This document shows, one piece after another, positions 1 to 6,350 of a stretch of DNA of 7,952 nt. The stretch is from assembly GCA_017620875.1 (NCBI GenBank), contig JAGAUH010000116.1:1-7952 (forward strand). The letters are read 5' to 3'. The position numbers and the translations under genes were made by a program. A model generated the notes under the pieces. That model saw only the letters and a list, made by a program, of their open reading frames with translations, made no database searches and was not told the origin of the DNA. The stretch comes from Clostridia bacterium. GTDB lineage: Bacteria; Bacillota; Clostridia; Christensenellales; Borkfalkiaceae. Every line of letters begins with the position of its first letter. The first letter of the stretch is position 1.

Positions 1-26
1 CAAGGGCTATGCCCGAAAAGTAAAAA

Positions 27-45
27 CCACCCGATAGTCGGGTGG
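27..45. terminator. Short GC-rich hairpin, possible terminator of an upstream gene
   Basis: CCACCCGA (27-34) and TCGGGTGG (38-45) form a perfect 8-bp stem with a TAG loop. The sequence after it (ATGTTTATTATGT) is only moderately T-rich, so termination efficiency is uncertain. A short open stretch ending in TAA at 21-23 lies just before it, which would fit the 3' end of a rightward gene outside the window. That stretch is too short to identify. Confidence 0.45.
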
Positions 46-118
46 ATGTTTATTATGTCATCTATAAACTACGTTTTGTGTCTTTTTATATACTTTAACG
101 CAACTTTATATAAAACTA

Positions 119-150
119 GGGCATTTGCGAAAAAGCAAATGCCCTTTGTT
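119..150. terminator. Intrinsic terminator-like hairpin
   Basis: GGGCATTTGC (119-128) and GCAAATGCCC (135-144) form a perfect 10-bp stem with a GAAAAA loop, followed on the plus strand by TTTGTT. It suits a rightward transcript entering from the left. On the minus strand the sequence after the stem (TAGTTTTATA) is weaker, but the hairpin could act as a second stop for the leftward regulator gene. Confidence 0.6.
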
Positions 151-174
151 AGTAAAAATAAAAGTAAATATAGA

Positions 175-217
175 AAAAGAGTTTGATAAAAAGTCAAACT
201 CTTTTAAAATTTTTTTG
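175..217. terminator. Bidirectional terminator beyond the ArsR-type gene
   Basis: AAAAGAGTTTGA (175-186) and TCAAACTCTTTT (194-205) form a perfect 12-bp stem with a 7-nt loop. On the plus strand a long T run follows (210-216). On the minus strand the stem itself ends in TTTT and leads into TCTATATTT. It lies about 25 bases past the stop codon of the leftward gene, the usual place for its terminator. Confidence 0.75.
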
Positions 218-230
218 TCTAAGTGTGTGG

Positions 231-1193
231 TTAGTTTTCTTTATTGGGTTTATATTTTGCAGTAAGTAAAATGTTTTGTGGATAATTGCCAAAACAATCG
301 CCAAAAATGTTAAATCCGCCAAAAAACTCGCAGTTAGGTTTGTTATAAATAGAAAATAATATTTTGTTATCTTGGGTTAATTTTAAATGCTCTAAGGTTA
401 TATCTGATACCTTTTGAGAGTTGAAAAAAGTACCTTCTGAAGTGATAGATATAATAACTAATATTCCGTATTGCGAATTTTCGTCCCCCCACCAAGCAGG
501 GTTTAGTTTACCCCTTATTCCACCAAAGTCGCCGGGGGACGTGTACGTGCCTAACTCTACGTTGTTTATTGCAAAGGTAATATCGCTTTTCCAATCGTTT
601 CTATAAAAATGCGCTTCGGAGCAGATTTCTAAACTAAGCGTTATTTCCTGAACGGTGGTATCAAAGGTAAAATTGTTTTCGAACGCGTAAGAAACCTTAC
701 CGCCTTCCGTCCAAAGTAGTTTGGCGTTAAAACGCTCGCTAGCAAAGGTACGGTTTTGTTCTAGGTGAACTATTTGTTCTTTTGTGGCTATATTTAAAAG
801 TTTTAAATCTGCCTCTACGTATTCGCCAACGCCAACGCTTTGTTCGTGCACGTGTATTTGGTTATCTTGTACGTTTGCTAAATCGAAGAACACTCCCCAA
901 TGTTTAACAAAATAAACTAGGGCTTTGCCTTTTTTACCAGGTAAATATTTACCTTCTACTATGCCACCTTCTTGTAATATTTTTAGGTGGAATAGTGCGG
1001 TAGAGTTAGTTATGTTATTAAGTTTTGCAATTTCTACTAGCGTCATAGGTTTTTGTATAATTTGCCTACACATTTCTAACCTTATTTTAGAAGAAATGGC
1101 TCTGCCAAACGCCTCTATCTGGTCGTCGTTAGATTTGTCCATAAGTGGCAACGTGTTTACCGTAGATACGCCTTTTAAAGATTCTCTATCCAT
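231..1193 (-). CDS. ArsR-type winged-helix regulator with large C-terminal beta-rich sensor domain
   Basis: Predicted 320-residue cytoplasmic DNA-binding regulator. Residues about 26-96 form an ArsR-type winged helix: the EIAKLNNITNSTALFHLKIL stretch (54-73) is the helix-turn-helix, and the KKGKALVYF segment (87-95) is the wing. The CxC metal site of classical ArsR/SmtB proteins is absent, so metal sensing is unlikely. Residues about 116-320 form a beta-rich domain containing SPGDFGGIRGKLNPAWW (219-235). I recall this motif from Firmicutes regulators of the COG4189 type, often found beside glycoside hydrolase or sugar-transport genes; that comes from memory, not a search. The ATG at 1193 is chosen over an in-frame TTG at 1250 because the promoter lies between them (-35 at 1223-1228, -10 at 1200-1205), so a transcript from it could not include the TTG. 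No Shine-Dalgarno precedes the ATG, and translation is probably leaderless. Divergent to the GH43 lipoprotein gene, its likely target. The ligand is unknown, perhaps a sugar. Confidence 0.85.
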   Translation of the reverse strand: MDRESLKGVSTVNTLPLMDKSNDDQIEAFGRAISSKIRLEMCRQIIQKPMTLVEIAKLNNITNSTALFHLKILQEGGIVEGKYLPGKKGKALVYFVKHWGVFFDLANVQDNQIHVHEQSVGVGEYVEADLKLLNIATKEQIVHLEQNRTFASERFNAKLLWTEGGKVSYAFENNFTFDTTVQEITLSLEICSEAHFYRNDWKSDITFAINNVELGTYTSPGDFGGIRGKLNPAWWGDENSQYGILVIISITSEGTFFNSQKVSDITLEHLKLTQDNKILFSIYNKPNCEFFGGFNIFGDCFGNYPQNILLTAKYKPNKEN

Positions 1194-1228
1194 ATTTAAA
1201 TAATAGCAAAATTTGCTATCATTGTCAA
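1194..1228 (-). promoter_or_regulatory. Sigma-A promoter of the regulator gene, giving a leaderless mRNA
   Basis: Read on the minus strand: TTGACA (1228-1223, perfect -35), a 17-base spacer, then TATTAT (1205-1200, one mismatch to TATAAT). Six bases separate the -10 from the ATG at 1193, so the expected transcription start falls on or within a base of the start codon. This explains the missing ribosome binding site. Confidence 0.8.
1203..1219. promoter_or_regulatory. Perfect dyad in the promoter spacer, probable autoregulatory operator
   Basis: ATAGCAAA (1203-1210), central A, TTTGCTAT (1212-1219): an 8+1+8 perfect inverted repeat. It overlaps the -10 element and most of the spacer of the regulator's own promoter. 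A protein bound here would block RNA polymerase, which fits the negative autoregulation common in ArsR-type proteins. That the neighbouring gene product binds it is inference. Confidence 0.6.
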
Positions 1229-1241
1229 GAAAATGTTTATA

Positions 1242-1287
1242 TTTTATCAACCGATAAGGCTTTTTAGTTTACGTTTTATCAACCGAT
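1242..1287. repeat. Direct repeat TTTTATCAACCGAT, two copies 32 bases apart
   Basis: Identical 14-base copies lie at 1242-1255 and 1274-1287. The 32-base period is close to three helical turns, so the two copies face the same side of the DNA. The first sits in a small dyad, TTATC-AACC-GATAA (1244-1257). Both lie upstream of the regulator promoter, at about -50 and -82 from its start. The core TTTTATCAA also occurs inverted at 1469-1477 in the promoter of the glycosidase gene. They are probably protein-binding boxes. The binding protein is not known. Confidence 0.55.
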
Positions 1288-1449
1288 TTTATAAAAAAGT
1301 TGTTATATTTAGTAAACTTGTAGTTTTAAAACGGTAAAATTGCATATAAAATCTAAAATAATAAAAAATTTTTTGCATTAGTTTTTGCAAAAAAACACAA
1401 AAAACCGTAAAAGTGTTATAAAGTATTAATTAAATAATAAATAATTTTC

Positions 1450-1491
1450 TTGCATAAATTAATTTTTTTTGATAAAATTAAAATGTATAAT
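1450..1491 (+). promoter_or_regulatory. Promoter region of the GH43 lipoprotein gene
   Basis: Two readings are possible. One is TTGCAT (1450-1455), a 17-base spacer and TAAAAT (1473-1478). The other is the perfect -10 TATAAT (1486-1491) with only a T-run (1463-1468) as its -35. Starts would fall near 1485 or 1498, leaving an untranslated leader of roughly 30-43 bases. A TTGATAAAA box (1469-1477), the inverted core of the repeat upstream of the regulator gene, overlaps the first -10. Confidence 0.5.
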
Positions 1492-1493
1492 AG

Positions 1494-1506
1494 TGGATTT
1501 TATCCA
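1494..1506. promoter_or_regulatory. Small dyad at the expected transcript start, possible operator
   Basis: TGGAT-TTT-ATCCA, a 5+3+5 inverted repeat, lies directly after the TATAAT at 1486-1491. It does not match the catabolite (cre) consensus. Position suits a repressor site. The short arms make chance possible. Confidence 0.3.
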
Positions 1507-1527
1507 AAAAAATAAAAGGAGAAAACA

Positions 1528-4500
1528 ATGAAAAGAATTTTAGCATTAATTTTGGTGCTTATTATGGCAGTTCCTTTTTTTGCATCTTGTAAAAAATCTA
1601 CGCCACCAAGTCCGCCAAGTTCTTCTCAACCGGCTACTAGTTCTAACTCAAGCCAAGCGCCTAGTGCAACTAGCAAGCCAAGTTCTAGCAGTGCTCAAGC
1701 GCCTAGTTCTTCTAGTGTAAAACCTAGCAGTTCTAGTACAAAACCAAGTTCTTCTAGTACTACGCCAAGTTCGGCTACTAGCAGTGCTTCTTCTAGCACG
1801 ACTACTAATAGTAGTTCCGTAACTATGGGCGGTGGTTCTCAAACCACTACTACGGGTTTCAACTACGAAGACTATAGAGAAGTAGATTCTGAATACAACA
1901 GAAACTTATTCTACTATAACGAATTAAAGTTCGAAGTAGCAGACCCTACCGTTATTTACATTAGCGATAAAAACAGTACCGAATACGGATACTTCTACGC
2001 TTATGGTACTTCTGACCAAATTGGATGTACGGGTTTCCAAGCGTGGAGAAGTAAAGATATGGTAAACTGGGAAGATATGGGCGCCGTATACCTACCGGAC
2101 TTTAATAATAACTGGGCTTATACAAACTATTGGGCTCCAGAAATTATTTATGATGAAACTGGTATGGTTATTCAAGGTGAAACTTATAACTACTTTATGT
2201 TCTACAATGCAGAAAGATACGACGAAAACGAAGACTTCGTTGGCGCAAACAGGACTACTTATCAATATTTATCGGTATTATATGCAAAAGAGCCAAACGG
2301 TCCGTTTATCCATCCAGATGGGTTTAAAAACTCTAACGGACAAGATTTAAGCGTAACGAAACCCGTATTTGATTTCTCTTTTAGCAATAATTTAGTTAAT
2401 GCAGATTTCCAATGTCTTAACACTATCGACGCATCTCCGTTTGTAGATGACAACGGAATTAAATATATGTATTATTCTGGTTGGGGTTCTAATAGAGAAG
2501 GCTCAGAAGAACAATGTATTTACGGTGTTAAAATGTTAGACTGGTTTACTCCAGATTATTCTACGGTAAACTTACTTACTCAAAACAAGCGTATGACCGT
2601 AGATGGCCCTGTTGTAGAGCACGAAGGTTCTGCAAAGGCTTGGGGTGTTAACGAAGGTCCGTTTATGATTAAGAGAAACGGAACTTATATGCTTACTTTC
2701 TCTGTTTATCACTACGAAGACGTAAACTATCAAATAAGACTTGCAACTTCTACAAATCCGCTTGATAGTTTCGTAAAAGTTGACCCTTATAACGGTGGTT
2801 CGGTTATAAGAACTACTTTCGAGTGGGACGGCGTTATTACTACTGCAGGACACCATAGTTTTATCGAAGTTGGTGACGAAGTTTATATTGCTTACCACAC
2901 CTTTAAAAACAGAATGACTATCCAAAATGGTAGAGCGCTTGCAATAGATAAGGTACAATTTGTAAATCATAACGGCAAAGAGATTATGTATACGAACGGA
3001 CCAACTTACGGATATCAACCACTACCTACCGAAGTTAGCGGATACGAAAACGTTGCAAACGTAAACAACGTAAGCGCAACTAGGGTTCGTAGCGATTCTC
3101 CAGCGCTAAGTTATTTAACCGACGGATTAGTTATGTATCATAACCCGGTTGATATTGGTGAAATAACTCAAGACGTTTACTTTAACGGTTCTACAACTTC
3201 TGCCGGCGTTGCCCCAAGCATCACAATAGATTTTGGCAACGAATATAAAAACGTAAGAGCAATAATGCTACACTTTACAAGAGAGTATAGTCGTCGTTTA
3301 TTAGATGGCGCTATTACTAAAACTACTATCACGTATAAATCTACAAGTGGAGATAAACAAGTTATCGTAGATGATTGGAAATTTGATTATAGCAAATACA
3401 ACTACGATATGGGTGGTGTTGTTTACCCAGGTGGCGCCGCTATACTAGAATTTGCAGAACTTCCTGTAAAGAAAATAGAAATTGAAATTGCGGGTAACTA
3501 TAACGAGTCTACTCAAAAATATCAAACCTTTAAAATTAGCGAAGTTATGGTACTTGCTAATAAAAACAACACAACTATTACACCTGTTAGCGACGAAAAA
3601 CTTGCTACGCCTTATACTTACGTAAACGCAGACGTTCCAGAAGCAATTAAACGTAACGTTGGCGCAACTTTTGGTACTGCAACTGCAGGCGAAACAACTT
3701 TCTATACTAACTACGGTTACGATTTAACAAACGATACCACAACTACTAAGTCAGTTAAAACTATGGCTCCAAGAGACCAATTTGCTTATTTAAACGGCGT
3801 TGGTGGAGATTTAGTTTATTTAGAAGCATACTTTAACGTTTATGCTCCTGCCGCTTATTTAGCAGACGGATATCCTAAACTAGGACTTATTGCTAAAAAC
3901 GACCAAGCATGTACTTTCTTCTATATAGACGCGTACAACAACTACACTAACAAAGCAGTTGGTTACACTCAAAGTAAAATTGGTGGTGGCGATTGGGACT
4001 GGGGTTCTACAGAAATCACTGCAAACGCTCCGTTAATTAGTTATAAAGGAGCAGGTAACTATACTAAACTTGCTATGGCGAGGGTAGATAACTACTTCTA
4101 CTTTATGGTAAACGACGTATTATTCTTTGAAACGCCAGAACAACGTGGTATGCAAGACGACGTAGAAGCAGTTTACGGATTGTTGTGCTTTAACACCGGT
4201 ATGGAAGTTAAAGATTATTCTTACATGACTGATAGACAAGAAATTCTTGCAAAGATAGAAGAAATTAGAGAAAACACTCCTGTTAAGAAAAACGGTGCAA
4301 CTTTTGGTAGTATCGAAGGTAACGATTTAGTTCAATCTAGCGTTACTTGGAACGTTAACAACGACCACTACGAAGATAATATCCATTATGCAGACAGAAA
4401 AGTTACTTTATCTACAACCGATGGCGACCACAACTATCTATACTTTATAAACGAAAGTTCTACAACTTTATATGCAGAAGCAACCTTTACGGTTACCGGT

Positions 4501-6186
4501 TCTTATAACGATATGTGGCCTAAGTTTGGTTTCTTATTCCAAAATGCAGAAGGTAACGGAATTTTATTCTATGCGGACTGTGCTGTTGGACAAGAAATTA
4601 TGGCTACTCCAGAGCAAATGACTGGTACAAACTTTGGTTGGATTTCTAAAAACGAATGGAACTATCCTTGGGGTAGCGAAGTTAAATCTCCAGATGGCAA
4701 ATTTAACCCACAAGCAACTTCTACAACGCTTGCTATTTATAGACAAGGCAATATCTTTAAGTTCTTAGCAGACGGAGAAGTTATATTTAATACAACTTAT
4801 AGTTTAAGCGGTGCTATATATCCTGCAATCGTATCTTTTAACGTTGGTTTAGAAGTTACTAATTACAGAATTACTAGCGATGCTAACGACGAAAAAATAA
4901 AAGAATTACACGTTACTACTTCCGATTCGGACGGTTCTGTTTCTAACCTAGTATTTGGTGATGCAAGCGAAAGTGCTAAACAAGTTGGTACTTGGGTATT
5001 AGGACCTGGTAGTGGTATTAGTTCTGGTGCGGGAGACGCTTATACTTGGGCAACTTCCGTTGGTGGCGAAAACTTCTATTTCCAAGCAGACGTTAAGGCA
5101 GGTGATCCTATCAATAACGATCCTGCACCAAAGGTTGGTTTAGTTATAAGAAGCGCTACTCACGAACTATTCTTTGCAATAGACGCTATTAACGGCAACA
5201 CAGATAAAGGCGAGCCTGCTTACGGCGCTAACAATTGGGTTAGTTACTCCGTAAGAAGTTTAACAGGTGGCTTTGCTTGGGATAACGCATTCGTTTGCGT
5301 GCCTGGTATGTTATATACAAACGGCAACGCCGCTAAAATGGGCGTTTGGTTTAATAAAGGTCAAATTTATTTAAGCATAAACGGATTAGTAGTTTTCCAA
5401 ACTAGTGGAATTACCGGTTTAAGCGAAGAAGATATTACCGTAAACGTTGGCGTTATGGGTTGGGGTATGGCATTTAGTTTTGAAAATGCTCTTGCTAAAG
5501 CCGATGCAAACTCTTTAAAAGCACTTGCTAGCGATTTGGCTATTACCGACGGTGATATCACGGTAGACGGTTCTATTGCAGATTGGACTGGTTCTAAGGC
5601 AAACTACTACGAAAGTAGATCTACAAACGGTAGCGGAAAAGGCTTTAAAGTAATGGCGTTTATGGGTACTAAGGGTATCTACGTTGCTTACGAAGGTGTT
5701 TCTACTTCTGTTGTAACTGACAATACTTTAGAGTGGTGGCAAAACCTTAACGTAGAAATGAACTTTATTACCTCAACGGGTAATACGGTCGTTCACGTTT
5801 CTACTAATGGTAAACTAGATGAAATAGCAGTAAATTGTTGGTTATTTAGTTTTAAAACTTTCAACGTTAATAGTACAACCGTTACTAGTACGGTAGAAAT
5901 GTTCGTTCCTTATTCTGCTATAGGATATTCTGGAACAGAAGAGTATGCAGTTGGTTTCTTTGCGTTTGACCCTGGTTACGAAGTATTACAAGGTATCAAC
6001 CAAGAAATTGATGGAGAAACAGGCGAACCATATAGAGCGGATTCCGATTGGTGGTTTGGTCATACTCACCCTCATAATAGTAATTATGCTACTGCAGATA
6101 CCACTTATAAGATTACTGCAAACGGACTAGTAGGTGATTTAGTAACTACTTCTAGTTCTTCTGCCGGAGACAGTTCAGAAGGTTAA
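1528..6186 (+). CDS. Large multidomain surface lipoprotein, GH43-type glycoside hydrolase
   Basis: Predicted 1552-residue extracellular membrane-anchored glycosidase, probably acting on arabinose- or xylose-containing plant polysaccharides. Signal peptide 1-20 ends in FAS before lipidated Cys21. Residues 24-110 are a Ser/Thr/Pro linker with repeats of the KPSSSST kind. Residues about 111-505 resemble a GH43 five-bladed propeller: ADPTVIY with likely base Asp139, YWAPEI (201-206), IDASPFVDD with likely pKa-setting Asp301, NEGPF with likely acid Glu376, and GHHSF (441-445). Residues about 512-680 are discoidin-like. Three related beta-rich modules follow (about 709-902, 920-1118, 1139-1324), sharing PK(L/F/V)G strands, aromatic FFYIDA-like strands and an R/N-rich strand ending in VLFFET, VIFNT or VVFQT. 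They look like concanavalin/LamG-type folds. Residues about 1344-1536 begin ITVDGSIADWTG and look CBM9/DOMON-like. The start is supported by AAGGAG (1516-1521), six bases before the ATG. Single-gene unit with its own terminator. Exact substrate and GH43 subfamily are not resolved. Confidence 0.88.
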   Translation: MKRILALILVLIMAVPFFASCKKSTPPSPPSSSQPATSSNSSQAPSATSKPSSSSAQAPSSSSVKPSSSSTKPSSSSTTPSSATSSASSSTTTNSSSVTMGGGSQTTTTGFNYEDYREVDSEYNRNLFYYNELKFEVADPTVIYISDKNSTEYGYFYAYGTSDQIGCTGFQAWRSKDMVNWEDMGAVYLPDFNNNWAYTNYWAPEIIYDETGMVIQGETYNYFMFYNAERYDENEDFVGANRTTYQYLSVLYAKEPNGPFIHPDGFKNSNGQDLSVTKPVFDFSFSNNLVNADFQCLNTIDASPFVDDNGIKYMYYSGWGSNREGSEEQCIYGVKMLDWFTPDYSTVNLLTQNKRMTVDGPVVEHEGSAKAWGVNEGPFMIKRNGTYMLTFSVYHYEDVNYQIRLATSTNPLDSFVKVDPYNGGSVIRTTFEWDGVITTAGHHSFIEVGDEVYIAYHTFKNRMTIQNGRALAIDKVQFVNHNGKEIMYTNGPTYGYQPLPTEVSGYENVANVNNVSATRVRSDSPALSYLTDGLVMYHNPVDIGEITQDVYFNGSTTSAGVAPSITIDFGNEYKNVRAIMLHFTREYSRRLLDGAITKTTITYKSTSGDKQVIVDDWKFDYSKYNYDMGGVVYPGGAAILEFAELPVKKIEIEIAGNYNESTQKYQTFKISEVMVLANKNNTTITPVSDEKLATPYTYVNADVPEAIKRNVGATFGTATAGETTFYTNYGYDLTNDTTTTKSVKTMAPRDQFAYLNGVGGDLVYLEAYFNVYAPAAYLADGYPKLGLIAKNDQACTFFYIDAYNNYTNKAVGYTQSKIGGGDWDWGSTEITANAPLISYKGAGNYTKLAMARVDNYFYFMVNDVLFFETPEQRGMQDDVEAVYGLLCFNTGMEVKDYSYMTDRQEILAKIEEIRENTPVKKNGATFGSIEGNDLVQSSVTWNVNNDHYEDNIHYADRKVTLSTTDGDHNYLYFINESSTTLYAEATFTVTGSYNDMWPKFGFLFQNAEGNGILFYADCAVGQEIMATPEQMTGTNFGWISKNEWNYPWGSEVKSPDGKFNPQATSTTLAIYRQGNIFKFLADGEVIFNTTYSLSGAIYPAIVSFNVGLEVTNYRITSDANDEKIKELHVTTSDSDGSVSNLVFGDASESAKQVGTWVLGPGSGISSGAGDAYTWATSVGGENFYFQADVKAGDPINNDPAPKVGLVIRSATHELFFAIDAINGNTDKGEPAYGANNWVSYSVRSLTGGFAWDNAFVCVPGMLYTNGNAAKMGVWFNKGQIYLSINGLVVFQTSGITGLSEEDITVNVGVMGWGMAFSFENALAKADANSLKALASDLAITDGDITVDGSIADWTGSKANYYESRSTNGSGKGFKVMAFMGTKGIYVAYEGVSTSVVTDNTLEWWQNLNVEMNFITSTGNTVVHVSTNGKLDEIAVNCWLFSFKTFNVNSTTVTSTVEMFVPYSAIGYSGTEEYAVGFFAFDPGYEVLQGINQEIDGETGEPYRADSDWWFGHTHPHNSNYATADTTYKITANGLVGDLVTTSSSSAGDSSEG

Positions 6187-6214
6187 TTAAAAAATCAACT
6201 TAACAAAATTAAAT

Positions 6215-6253
6215 AATAAGGCGTTTGGTTTTTCAAACGCCTTATTTGTTTTT
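6215..6253 (+). terminator. Strong intrinsic terminator of the GH43 lipoprotein gene
   Basis: AATAAGGCGTTTG (6215-6227) and CAAACGCCTTATT (6234-6246) form a perfect 13-bp stem with a GTTTTT loop, followed by TGTTTTT. It lies 28 bases after the TAA stop, so the next gene probably has its own promoter. No convincing promoter was seen in 6254-6336, which is very AT-rich. Confidence 0.9.
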
Positions 6254-6350
6254 GGGTTAAACATATTAAAAAAATTTTAAATTTTTACCAACCAAATTAT
6301 TTTTAATATTGTCTAAATATGCGTAAACAAAATATTTGGAGGCAAAAATC

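Noticed and set aside
1..186. Open plus-strand frame of 62 codons running in from the window edge
   Set aside because: It reads straight through two perfect hairpins and part of a third, and the peptide looks like translated intergenic DNA.
1194..1250. N-terminal extension of the regulator from a TTG start at 1250
   Set aside because: The near-consensus promoter lies inside this stretch, so its transcript would begin at about 1193; there is no ribosome binding site before the TTG, and the added residues resemble no domain.
1369..1394. Inverted repeat TTTTTTGCA / TGCAAAAAA in the divergent intergenic region
   Set aside because: The arms are mostly A/T runs with two GC pairs, expected often in such AT-rich DNA; too weak to call a terminator or operator.
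1675..1815. Repetitive AGTTCTAGC-like DNA, considered as a CRISPR or tandem repeat array
   Set aside because: The units are irregular, lack spacers, and simply encode the low-complexity Ser/Thr/Pro linker.
1648..1842. Minus-strand 64-codon frame rich in Arg, Thr and Ser
   Set aside because: It is the antisense of the Ser/Thr/Pro linker of the GH43 lipoprotein; its composition follows from the repeated AGT/TCT codons.
2572..3018. Minus-strand 148-codon frame
   Set aside because: It lies antisense to the GH43 catalytic domain, with no ribosome binding site, promoter or recognisable motif.
6336..6350. TTG start giving five extra residues on the RsgI-like lipoprotein
   Set aside because: The TTG overlaps the TGGAGG ribosome binding site that serves the ATG at 6351, and the ATG gives a normal signal peptide.
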